Part shown: positions 1 through 10,100 of the stretch, piece after piece
Position numbering within the stretch: position 1 is the stretch's first letter
Layout of the letters: the number at the start of each line of letters is the position of its first letter
Assembly (NCBI RefSeq): GCF_050948175.1
Contig: NW_027490178.1
Span: 620,001-684,000, forward strand
Direction: 5' to 3'
Source of the DNA: Xylocopa sonorina
Lineage: Eukaryota > Arthropoda > Insecta > Hymenoptera > Apidae
DNA length: 64,000 bases
The notes under the pieces: model-generated
Database searches by the model: none
What the model was told of the DNA's origin: nothing
The model's input: only the letters and a program-made list of their open reading frames with translations
Made by a program: the position numbers and the translations under genes

Positions 1-2018
1 ATGAATATTATATCTTATCATGAGACATAGGAATGAGATGCGATATCGCGTTTTAAGAAGCATTAGACCTATATCGCTACTATACGTAGATATCTGGAAA
101 AGCTATTTCCTAGCAAGGAAGCGTCGCATTCATATTCTTTTGAAGTGAATACGAGGTATTCATATCACTCCACATCGAATATTATATCTTATTATGAAAC
201 ATAGAAATGAGATGCGATATGGCGATTTATGAAGCATTAGAACTCTATTGCTCGATACGTAGACATCTGCCAACGCTATTTCCTAGCCAGGAAGTGTCGC
301 ATTTACATTCATTTGAAGTGTATGCGAGGTATACAAGACACTTCGCAATGAATATTATATCTCATCATGAAACATGGAAATGAACTGCGATATCGCGATT
401 TAAGAAGCATTAGGGCTCTATTGCTTCGATACGTAGGCATCTGCAAACGCCATTTCCTAGCAAGGAAGTGACGCATTTACATTCTCTTAAAGTGAGTACG
501 AGGTTATAATAATACTCCACAATGAATATTATATCTTATCATGAGACATAGAAATGAGATGCGATATGGCGATTTTGGAAGCAGTTGATCTCTATTGCTT
601 CGATACGTAGACATCTGCAAACGCGATTTCCTAGCAAGGAAGTGTCGCATTTACATTGTTTTCAAGTGAATACGAGGTACACATGACACTTCGCAATGAA
701 TATTGTATCTTATCATGAAACATAGAAATGGGATGCGATATCGAGATTTAAGAAGCATTGGGACACATTGCTTCGATACGTAGACATCTGCAAACACTTT
801 TTCCGAGCAAGGACGTGTCGCATTAACATTCTTTTGAGGTGAAGACGAGGTATACATATAACTGCGCAATGAATATTGTATCTTATCGTGAAACATAGAA
901 ATGGGATGCGATATCGTAATTTAAGAAGCATTAGAACTCTATTGCTTCGATACCTAGACATCTGTAAACGCTACTTCCTAGCAAGGAAGTGTCGCATTTA
1001 CATTCTTTTGAAGTGAATACGAGGTATACAAAACCCTTCGCAATGAATATTATATCCTATCATGAAACATAGAAATGGGATGCGATATCTCGTTTGAAGA
1101 AGCATTAGAAATCTATTGCTCCGATAAGTAGACATCTGCAAACGCTACTTCCTAGCAATGAAGTGTCGCATTTACATTCTTTTGAAGTGAATACGTGGTA
1201 TACATAACACTCCACAATGAATATTATATCTTATCATGAAACATTGAAATGAGATGCGATATTGCGTTTTAAGAAGCGTTTGAATTCTATTGCTTCGATA
1301 CGTAGACATCTGCAAACGCTATTTCCTACTAAGGAAGTGTCGCATTTACATTCTCTTGAAGTGAATACGAGGTATACATGACACTTCGCAATATATATTA
1401 TATCTTCTCATGAAACATAGTAATGAGTTGCGATATCTTGTTTTAAGAAGCATTAGAGCACTATTATTTCGATACGTAGATATCAGGGAACGCTGGTTCC
1501 TAGCAAGGAAGTGAGGCATTTACATTCGTTTGATGTGAATACGAGGTATACATGACACTTCGCAATGAATATTATATCTTATCACGAGACATAGAAATGA
1601 GATGCGATATCGCGATTTAAAAAGCTAGAGAACTCTATTGCTACCATACGTAGATATCTGCAGACGCTGTTTCTTAGCAAGGAAGAGTCGCATTTACATT
1701 CTTTTGAAATGAATACGAGGAATACGCAACATTCCACAATGAATACTATACCTTATCACTAAAGATAGAAATGAGATGCGATATCGCGTTTTAAGAAGCA
1801 TTAGAACTCTATTGCTTCGATACGTAGATATCTGCTAACGCATCTTCCTAGTACGGAAGTGTCGCATTTACATTCATTTGATGTGTATCCGAGGTACTCA
1901 TGACAATTCGCAATGAATATTATATCTCATCATGAGACATAGAAATGAGATGCGATATCGCGTTTTGTGAAGCATTAGAACTCTACTGCTTCGATACGTA
2001 GATATCTACAAACGCTAC
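1..2018. repeat. Satellite array, about 174-bp monomer (left part)
   Basis: About 12 head-to-tail monomers. The start motif atgaatattatatcttatca recurs near positions 1, 175 and 348. Monomers vary by point changes and small indels and differ mainly in the tail, which reads gaagtgaatacgag, gaagtgtatgcgag or a gtgaagacgag form. The array is cut at 2018 by the gypsy element and resumes in register at 17460 (left ...aaacgctac, right ctacttcctagc), so both satellite blocks are one array. No gene is present. Short open frames arise because 174 is divisible by three. Confidence 0.97.
2015..2018. repeat. Left target-site duplication (ctac) of the gypsy element
   Basis: ctac lies directly before the LTR start TGTGACGTC and recurs directly after the 3' LTR end GTGACA at 17456-17459. 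A 4-bp duplication is normal for Ty3/gypsy integrases. The two copies close up the interrupted satellite motif aaacgct-acttcctag. Confidence 0.85.
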
Positions 2019-2104
2019 TGTGACGTCAGGCGTGCCGCCTGCCACCCTCTCAACGCACCACAGCAACCACCCTCACGCGCCTGCACCACCTGCAATACCC
2101 AGGC

Positions 2105-2400
2105 CCAACTCGCCGTCTCTCTCACTCCAGGGGACATACCCTCCGTCTCACTCGCACCCGCAGAGGTGCTCGCCGTCTCTCTCACTCCAAGGGACCTACC
2201 CTCCGTCTCACTCGCACCCGCAAATGTGTTCGCCTTCTCCCTCGCTCCAAGGGCAACTCATTCTGTCTCACTCGCACCGAGGACCTCGTGCGTCATCTCG
2301 CTCGCACCAAGGACCATGTGCGCTGTCTCGCTCCCACTCAAGGTGCCATCCACTGTCTCACTCTTACCTGCAGGGAAACTCGCCCTCTCGCTCACTCCAG
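2105..2400 (+). repeat. U3 minisatellite, about 60-bp units (5' LTR)
   Basis: Units carry cgtctcactcgcacccgcag followed by a gtgctcgccgtctctctcac-like half. Two units are near-perfect, then the repeat degenerates into shorter ctcgctcgcaccaagg forms. Open frames on both strands here (Ser/His/Pro-rich) are products of the repeat and not genes. Confidence 0.8.
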
Positions 2401-3179
2401 GGACGTACCAGGTGAATCAACCTCTACGAGATTCTAATTTCATACTTGTATCTCTATAATCATAAGAGCGCTAATTAAATAAGCCGCGACGCGCGAGATC
2501 GCGACCGCCTCAGCGGCACGCGCCGCTAACCCCACCACGCAACGCCGAGACCCCACTCGGGCGTCCACATACTCCCACCTACGTTCGCACGCGACCGAAG
2601 CGCTCCGAGAGTCGAGGAGGTCGCAGACGCATCTTAGGAGACACAGTCAGTCAGTACCGTCAGTACGGTACAGTTCTATCTCGCCTTCGGGCACTTGCAA
2701 TTCCAAGTCTCTTCCAAGTCGCGCCTTAGGGCCGTCGCGCAGCCTCGATGAGGTTCCTAGTTCTAAAGTCCTTGTTCTAATTCCTAATTCATAGTTAACC
2801 TAGTCTTAATACTTAGAAATAATTGTTCTTGTACTCTTTGATTTAGAATATACCTTATTATTTTTCTACCACATCAAGTTCTAGTTCATTCCAACTCCAT
2901 TTCTAAATTCAATTATATTTTAATACAAATTCTTCCAAGTTCGTAACAACTTGAGTGTTTATAAACGAACTCTTCGCGCCGGGAGGAAGAATTTAATCCA
3001 TTATCTCGTGCGGAATACGTTGGTGAAACGCCAGAATTCTTCGTTCATCGACGGACGGCGACATTCATCGCAGCTCCACCGTCACAACGCCGATTTCAGC
3101 CAGCCGTACGCCGACTCCTCCCCCGAGAACGACCCTCGACGATCGCCACATCTGAAAGCAGAAGAGGGAAATCAGCGAA

Positions 3180-3187
3180 AGGTAAGT
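3180..3187 (+). promoter_or_regulatory. Possible 5' splice donor in the 5' LTR
   Basis: The LTR reads gcgaaAGGTAAGTaaa, a full match to the metazoan 5' splice-site consensus. The same sequence is kept in the 3' LTR at about 17284-17291. If the transcript starts upstream near 2650, this would place a donor in the untranslated leader ahead of gag. No acceptor was identified and use is unproven. Confidence 0.35.
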
Positions 3188-3358
3188 AAAATCCTTCCTT
3201 ACACGCGTTCGCGATTGTTTACGGTGCCCGCGTCTTGCCAGAATCGACGAACCCGGTCATACGCGTTTTATACCGGACCGAATTCTCGACAAAAATGCTT
3301 GTGTCATTCAGCCTCCTGGGATACGAATAATTTGTTCACCAGGACGTGACATAATTTC

Positions 3359-3376
3359 TGGTGACAGCGGTGGGAT
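3359..3376 (+). other. Candidate tRNA primer-binding site
   Basis: tggtgacagcggtgggat begins 7 nt after the 5' LTR end. It starts with TGG, the complement of the tRNA CCA tail, at the expected place for minus-strand priming. I cannot assign the tRNA without a tRNA set from the host. Confidence 0.7.
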
Positions 3377-3426
3377 ATTCGCGTATAACTTATCGGAAAT
3401 TCTGCTGAATAAGTGTACGAACAGCC

Positions 3427-4467
3427 ATGGCGACGCGCACGCCGACAAAGCGAACGCGGCTTCAGGTACAATAGGACGCCGCCGCAACCGAATCCGATAC
3501 TCACCGAACGTTAGATTTTCACGATGCTCTCGCAATCGACGTCGCCGGACCTTCAAACGATAATACGGATAAAGAACAAGCGATCGCTACGTTAAATCGT
3601 CAAATAGATTTCATGCGTTGGGAATTGGAATCCTTACGCGCGGCACAATCCGCAAACGCCGACACTATCTCTTTCGGAACTCCGCACCTGCAACCGACAC
3701 GTAGCTCAGGGTCCGATTCACCAAACTCTCAAACAGATAGGTTTATTTTTCGCGAAGCAATAGATAGCATCCCTATATTCGATGGCAAAAACTTGCCAAT
3801 ATTACAGTTCGTGCGGGCCTGTAAACGGGCAAGGGAGTTGATTTCGCCCGAAGGAGAACCCTCGTTCACCAAACTCATTGTCAATCGTTTACGCGGCTGT
3901 GCATACCTGGCCGTAGAGGACGAGCAATGCTCTTCGGTCGGACAACTGACCGATATTCTACGAGCCGCATTCGGAAATACAAAGTCAACCGACCATTACA
4001 GGGGCGAACTAACTAATACTTTCATGCGCCCAGGAGAACATATCCTCGATTTCATAGGTAGAATTAAAGACCTACGTAACGCAGCAATCGACTGCGAACG
4101 GTTCGATTCCGCCGAATTAGTAAATTCACGTTCCGGAATAGACGCGTTTACGCTTAGGTGTTTTTGCGACGAGCTTATCCCGGAAATTCGACATTCGATG
4201 AACACGCGATTGTACGAAACATACGCGGACGCGTTCGCTCACGCTAAGGAGTTGTACAGGCGACACGAATTAGACAAAGAGAGACTCTCCTCGTCGCGTC
4301 CCCGTACAGAAAATTTTCACTTCGAGCGCCGGCAAGAAACGGTTTGCCCTCGTTGTAATAGTCGCGGTCATGTCACCCGCAATTGCAGGTACGCAAATCA
4401 TAGACCGCAGTCACGTAACCACGGGAAGAAACCCCGAGGTATCCTCGACAGGAACGACCGCCTGTAA
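3427..4467 (+). pseudogene. gag: gag (capsid and first zinc knuckle), broken
   Basis: The frame from ATG 3427 runs in phase with the long open stretch 3475-4467. An in-frame TAG at 3472-3474 stops it after 15 codons, so the visible ORF starts only at an internal ATG at 3613. The body contains a capsid-like, mostly helical region (FIFREAIDSIPIFDG near 3740, then LRAAFGNTKSTDHYRGEL). Near the end lies a CCHC knuckle, CPRCNSRGHVTRNC (C-x2-C-x4-H-x4-C). The frame closes at TAA 4465-4467, before the second knuckle, which is in another frame (4518-4559). Gag packages the element RNA in cytoplasmic particles. This copy is a pseudogene. Confidence 0.85.
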
Positions 4468-4505
4468 CGGGACCTCCGCGCGGTCAGTACGCACCGCCCG
4501 ATTGA

Positions 4506-4727
4506 CGGGATCTCGTTTGTAGGTACTGCCGAAACCTGGGACATAGCATAGACGAATGTCGAAAGCGACAATTTAATAATGTCGGAAATAACGTTTCGCG
4601 CCCGAATCCGGGAAACGCGAACGGCCTCCCGACCCGCCGCGAGACGGTACGCGAGGCCGGCTACGATCGCCGAGTTCCCGCCTTAACGAACGACGAGTCA
4701 ATCTCGATAATAGAAGAGCAGCAGTAA
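4506..4727 (+). pseudogene. gag: gag 3' part with second CCHC knuckle, frameshifted
   Basis: In the frame shifted from upstream gag, 4518-4559 reads C-R-Y-C-R-N-L-G-H-S-I-D-E-C, a second perfect C-x2-C-x4-H-x4-C knuckle. The frame has a TGA at 4503 just before it and ends at TAA 4725-4727. The intermediate frame 4466-4519 is also open, which suggests two indels between the knuckles. The tail overlaps the pol frame (open from 4592) by about 135 bases. Pol is in the -1 frame relative to this tail, as expected for -1 ribosomal frameshifting in many gypsy elements. Confidence 0.7.
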
Positions 4728-5389
4728 ACATAACGGGTAAAACTAGCGTCCCCACGGTTGTCATAAATTCTAACGCGTTAATTGAACCCGTAGTAATGAT
4801 GATCGACACCGGAGCCGAGATCAACGTGATCAAGGAAAACGCGCTAAAACCTAAAACTCTAATTAACACTGGAGAACGCCTAACTATTACCGGTGTAACT
4901 CAGGGAACCGTAGCCACCTTAGGGACGGTTACGTTACCGATATTTTCTCGTGACGTTCCGTTTAATGTTGTCAGTTCCGACTTCCCAATTAAATCCGCCG
5001 GGATCATGGGATCCGGGTTTTGTGCAGAAGCGGATATATCTTTTAGAAATAAATATATCCTGTGGCACGGGAATAGGATCCTATTTGCATGTCGCGAAGA
5101 CGTTTTAAATAAAATAATACTTCCTCCGCGGACTAACTCGAGCATACGCGTCGGAATAATTAATTCAGGCGTAGGCGAAGGAATAATCCCCCGAACACAG
5201 ATCGCGAAGGGAGTATATTTCGGTCATGCTATCGTTAAAGTGCGAAACGGCCATGCGATAGCAAGCATAATTAATGCGACCGATACCGAGATCGAGATCA
5301 CGGTGCCCAGAATTCATCTGGACCCGCTTCCCGTTCTCGAATCGCTGAAACGCGAACCAGCGTTATATTCGTTATTTACGAATACTTCT

Positions 5390-5640
5390 AAATCCACTGT
5401 TTCTAATACAAAAATCAATACTAAATCCACTGTTTCTAATACAAAAATCAATACTAAATCCACTGTTTCTAATACAAAAATGAATACTAAATCCACTGTT
5501 TCAAGCATGCGTACTAATTCTACTAATATTAAATCCACTGTTTCCAGCATGCCTACTAATCCAATTAATACTAAATCCACTGTCTCAAGCATGCGTACTA
5601 ACTCGACTAATTCCAAATCCACTGTATCCACTCTAAAACG
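5390..5640 (+). repeat. In-frame coding minisatellite between protease and RT
   Basis: Units begin aaatccactgttt (Lys-Ser-Thr-Val-Ser). Three units of 33 bp encode KSTVSNTKINT-type peptides. Three units of about 42 bp follow, encoding KSTVSSMRTNSTNI-type peptides, then a partial unit. All unit lengths are multiples of three, so the frame is kept. It encodes a flexible polar linker. Confidence 0.9.
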
Positions 5641-6430
5641 AGTATTCCCAAATCCCACTGTATCTTATACTAACATTGTTTCAAAATCCACTACAAATTC
5701 TACGAATTCCAACGAAAATCTCTTACCATCGTCACGCGATATTCAACACAAAGTTTCCAAACATGATAAATCTTCCAATAACAACCTCAGAAAATCCACA
5801 AAAATTTTTTCAAGTGCCATCGAAGGTACGCAACGTAACTTAAACATCCGCGCGAAAGATACACAAAATAAATCTCTTCTCAAAAGCGATAGCGAACGAC
5901 ACTTGAAACGCGACACTCCGCGCGCCACTCAAAATGTAACGCAACCTCAAAGCCGATTCGACGAAATAGTCGCGTCACTCCGTCTAGATCATCTAAACAG
6001 CGAAGAAAGAAATAATATATACAAACTGATTTCTAACAATCAAGATTTATTCCATCTCCCAGGCGATAAATTAGGATTTACCAATGTAACCGAGCACCGT
6101 ATTCCAACGGTAAATGATCAGCCAATAAACGTGAAACAATACCGCTTCCCGCCGATACACAAGGAAGAAATACAACGTCAAATAGGTCAATTACTGGAAA
6201 AGGAAATTATTAAACCGTCAAAATTTCCATATAATTCACCGCTCTGGGTTGTACCCAAGAAACCGAATTCTTTAGGAAATAAAAGATGGAGAGTTGTAAT
6301 AGACTATCGAAGCCTGAACGAAAAATCCATCGCCGATGCGTACCCGCTCCCGTGTATAACGGAGATACTAGATAAGTTAGGAAGCGCAAAGTACTTCAAT
6401 ACCTTTGATTTAGCAAGTGGATTCCATCAA

Positions 6431-6443
6431 ATCCCAATGTCAG
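6431..6443. repeat. Target duplication copy 1 (atcccaatgtcag)
   Basis: The same 13 bases occur here, at 12358-12370 and at 12904-12916. They flank and separate two non-LTR insertions. In gypsy pol they encode part of FHQIPMS, so only one copy is original. Confidence 0.9.
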
Positions 6444-6848
6444 GATTTATTGTCTGCCCTACACCAGGACGGTGATCAGGCGTGCTTCCTCACCCAGACG
6501 GGTATACGCGACGTAATCTAGCCTCTACCTCCCAGGGTACTCCCACCTCACTGAAACGGGCGACGGAAAAATCCAGATGTGCCGGGGCGCCTTTCCCACC
6601 GGGCGAGTCCTTCAGCTACTCCGTCGGAGAGGACGAATCCTAACCGCAGGAGCACCCACGGGGAACCTCGGGGAGGCGAACTCGCTACGTGTACGCGAAC
6701 ACGCTCACTCTGACCCTTTATTTAGAAATTTAAAGAGCTTTGATCGACTGAAGAGTTGTCGATCAAAGCAAGACCTCAACTACTGGTTTGAATGGAATTT
6801 CCATTCTGAAGACTTAACTTTTGTATTCTATCCAACGATGGAGCAAGC
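6444..6848 (-). other. 3' UTR of the R1-clade element
   Basis: Noncoding. It contains a perfect 12-bp inverted repeat, GCTTTGATCGAC (6737-6748) with GTCGATCAAAGC (6758-6769), around a 9-nt loop, and a palindrome gaatggaatttccattc (6790-6806). The part from about 6555 to 6719 is almost identical to 12480-12645 in the second element. The terminal stretch 6444-6550 is clearly more diverged from its counterpart. It probably carries the RNA signal recognised by the RT. Confidence 0.75.
6737..6769 (-). other. Perfect stem-loop in the non-LTR 3' UTR
   Basis: A 12-bp perfect stem with a 9-nt loop lies between the ORF end and the 3' segment shared with the second element. It could be a structural element of the RNA. 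It is absent from the shorter element, whose shared segment ends at about 12645. Confidence 0.6.
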
Positions 6849-7127
6849 CTACTCCATGAACATCTTCAGCCAGAGCGCTTCCTGGCTGAAGCTGGCGAGC
6901 ACAGAGAAGGCCTCTGGCGACGACACCAAGTGCGGTGCCGCCTCCGGCCATCTCCACTCACTCGCCGGGATAATGTCTCGCAGAGCTTCTCTCTGCGCTT
7001 CGAAGAGTGGGCACTCTAGTAGGAAGTGTCCCACTGTATCTGCTGCACCTCCGCAGATACATGTCGAGTCATTGACAACGGCGTACGTCAATAGACGAGC
7101 CATAAAGTTGCCATGCCCCGACAGCAC
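6849..7127 (-). pseudogene. C-terminal zinc-finger part of the non-LTR ORF, after a stop
   Basis: This stretch is in the same frame as the EN-RT ORF and directly follows its TAG (7130-7128). It begins VLSGHGNFMARL and contains CICGGAADTVGHFLLEC, a C-x-C-x8-H-x4-C finger typical of the C-terminus of R1-clade proteins. It ends at the stop 6851-6849. Without the stop the protein would be about 1235 residues. A single nonsense change, not a frameshift, separates the two parts. Confidence 0.88.
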
Positions 7128-10100
7128 CTACGTGGTGTAGTGACTTGGCCTAATCCAGTCGGCGGCCAGTCTTACTCTAACATCCTGAAAAAAGTCATAC
7201 GTCGTGCGACCCTTGTGGGAATCTTTCCACCGGGTTTGCCACACGTTTATGACTTCAATTTTAACGCATTCTTCACCGTCTTCCAATCCACTTTGGATGA
7301 CGGTGTTCCCTATCCTGGGGTCTCTTCCTCTACGAAGATTGTAGAGGGCCCTATGCTGCTGGACGACCATGTCTATAGGGGCCGCGCCAGCCACTACGCA
7401 CGCACCTTCCCACGATATCCGGCGATATGCACCGGTCATCGCGATCAAGGCGCGACGTTGCGCGGATCTGAGAACCTTCCACTCTCTCTCCGTGCACAGG
7501 TCGGCCCATCCCGCCGAGGCATACACCATCGTCGAGACGAACGCACCCCTGTATATGCCATCGAGAGAGCTGAAGCGGAGCCCCCACGTACATCTCGCCA
7601 GCCTACTAAGTTTACTGAACAGCGATCCGACCTTGTCGCTCAAATATCTACAATGGGATCTGACTCCCATATCTGCGTCTATGTTGACGCCAAGGTACCG
7701 TACCGCGTGCTTGAATTTAATACTATTATTCCCTAATCGGATGGTCGGCGGTCTCGCGGCAAGGTCGGCTTTAGAAGACCGAACGGCCTTGCGTTTTCTG
7801 TCCGGGCGCGTGCCTCCTCTTCTTCCTATCGCTGGCCTCTCGATCAAACCACTCTTGAGGACAATTGCCTCCGTCTTTGTGGCCGATACTTCGAGTTTCG
7901 CCAGCCTACACCAAAGGAGAATCTGGTCAACAACTTGTTGACCATTTATCTCCAATTCTCTTCTACTATTTCCGCTTACAAGGACTAGGAGATCATCCGC
8001 GTAAGCTATGAACCTATTCTCGACTGTGGTCTGGAGTGACCGCAGGAGATTGTCAAACATAAGGTTCCAGCAGGCGGGACCGAGAACGGAGTCTTGCGGA
8101 CACCCTCTCGTCGCCCGCTTGGAAACCTGTACAGATCCTATTGAGAGTCTAACCCGTCGGCCGTCGAAGTAACTTTTCATTACTTCGAAAACGTTCCGAG
8201 GGCAGCCTCTTTCTTTCATCGACTCTAAGACTAGGGGCCACCAGACATTGTCGAAGGCTCCAGAGATGTCGAAGAGAAGCGCCACAGCGTATCGATGCTC
8301 GGAAGCATCGACCATGCGGCGCATCTCCACGACCGCGTCTTCCGCCGACCTTCCGGGCGTGAACCCGAACTGTCGGTCGGAGACCATCCCAGGGGCCAAC
8401 GACGTCTGGTAGAGACGCTTTTTTAGGAGCTTCTCGAGGAGTTTCCCTACTACTGAGAGGAGACAGATCGGTCTGTAGGACTTCGGATTCTTCTCGTCTT
8501 TCCCTTCCTTCAAGAGGACTCTGAGAGAGCCCTCCTTCCAGATCGAGGGGAAGACGCCCCATTGAAGGCATCCGTTAAATATTCTTGTCATCTGACCGGG
8601 AATTATACCTACGGTGGCCTTCAGCGCCTGGACCTCTATGTGGTCCGGCCCCGGTGCCTTTCTATTTTTGAAAGTCTTTACTGCACTCACTACCTCCGCT
8701 TCCGTGAAGCAGGAGGCATCAGGAGTGTCAGGCGCGAAGTGTGCGCTTTCCCTAATCTCACGCTGCTCCGGCGTGTCTTCTTCTTCCCGGTCCTCGGGGA
8801 CGTGCGTACTCAGGAGTAAGCTGGCTGTCTCGCGGCTATCATATGTGTTGTCTCTACCACGCCGGAGAGTACTAAGGACTCTCTCAACTCGGAGTTTATT
8901 CGCCTGGAGCTTATAGACGGTACTCCAGGGCCCCGAGTTCCCGTTCGACGTTACAAAGCGTCGCCAGCTTTCGAGTTTCGTCCGCTTCACCTTATTGTTA
9001 TATTCCCGCAAAGAGGAGCGGTACTTTAACCATTTTTCTTGGCGAGCGGTTTCGTCTCGTTCCTTCTGAGCCACACGTCTCAGACTGTGCTCAGATCTTT
9101 TCATATCTGAAAGTTCTTTCGTCCACCACGGGTTGGACTTTCTAAGTTGTCTTTTGTAAGGCATTGACGCGGCACAGGAATCAGTGATGACTCCCGTTAG
9201 CGTCTCCGCCAACCTATCTACATCTTCCGCAGACTCCAGCCTTACTGTCTCGAGCCTCGATCTAGATTGATCGGCCAGGCTTTCAGTGAAGAGCTCCCAA
9301 TCGGCTCGATTGACGTCGAACCGAGTGCTTGCTCCTCCCTGATCCACCGCTACAGTGCTCGGGACCCTCAGCCGGATGTTAATTGCGTTGTGATCGCTGG
9401 TCACCCAATCTCTCCGTACCCTCCAGCCCCCGATGAGTGGGAGCATGGTTGGCGATGCCAGAGTAACGTCGATGTATGACGAGCCTCTACTGGTCGACCA
9501 GTAGGTAGGTAGCTGACGAATATCGTTCACAACTTCCATGCCAAACGCCCGTATGAGCTCCTCGAACTTTGCTCCCCTATCGTCTGTACTCTGCGGCCCC
9601 CAGAGTGACGACCGGGCGTTGGCATCTACCGAAACTAACAATCTCTTCCCCCTCAGATTATGAAACACCGTCTCGAGGTGCTTGAGGTGCATCTCGATAT
9701 CGTCGCTGTACTGGAAGTAGCACGATACGACGTATACCGAGATGCCGGGCGCCAGCACTTCCGCATAAACGCAGTGCGTATTGCTAAGCTGCGAGATGAA
9801 TACCATTTCGATACGAGGGTTGCTAACGGCGACTGCCGCCCACGGGTGTTGTGAGCTTACAGCCGCCACCTTCATACCGATCCCTAGTCCACAAATAGCA
9901 TAGCTCGTGCTTAGTTTCCTAGCGTATGGCTCCTGCAATAGCAGGACGTCTAGGTACTTTTCTGCAACGAGCTGAGTCACTTGCCCTGTGACTGCAGCTG
10001 AGTGTTGCATGTTCAGCTGCAGTATCCTAAGTCCCGTGGTCGCGAATCCGATCGCGGGCGTCGACGTCGACGTCAACGCTTGAGCTTGAGCTGTGTCGGT

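Larger units (their letters stand above)
2019..3351 (+). repeat. 5' LTR of the gypsy element
   Basis: It matches 15915-17455. It is 1333 bp against 1541 bp for the 3' copy, largely because about 206 bp present around 16330-16533 are missing after gagatt near 2432. The 5' part (2100-2400) is a diverged minisatellite that differs in copy arrangement between the LTRs. The part from about 2460 on is about 95-96% identical over the 250 bases I compared. A TCAGT-rich stretch with a GTACCGT/ACGGTAC dyad (2640-2675) could hold the initiator, since TCAGT matches the arthropod Inr. A consensus splice donor AGGTAAGT lies at 3180-3187. Confidence 0.93.
4592..6443 (+). pseudogene. pol: pol, N-terminal part: protease, linker and first half of RT
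   Basis: The frame is open from 4592, just after TAA 4589-4591, in the -1 phase to the gag tail. The protease active site is MMIDTGAEINVI (DTGA at 4805-4816). A Ser/Thr/Lys-rich linker contains an in-frame minisatellite (5390-5640). RT starts around 6000. Visible motifs are FHLPGDKLG, YNSPLWVVPKK, RVVIDYRSLNEK and FNTFDLASGFHQIPM, the last including motif A with its catalytic Asp. At 6443 the gene is interrupted by the non-LTR block and RT resumes at 12904. The visible ORF runs 10 codons into the insert and stops at 6473-6475. The protein would cleave the polyprotein and copy the element RNA. Confidence 0.92.

Noticed and set aside
2951..3349. 132-codon frame in both LTRs (also 17055-17453)
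   Set aside because: It has no ATG start, and the two copies differ by many amino-acid changes. Presence in both LTRs is due to replication, not selection.
7113..7941. Overlapping + strand ORFs inside the non-LTR element
   Set aside because: They are antisense shadows of the EN-RT frame, which carries the recognisable motifs.
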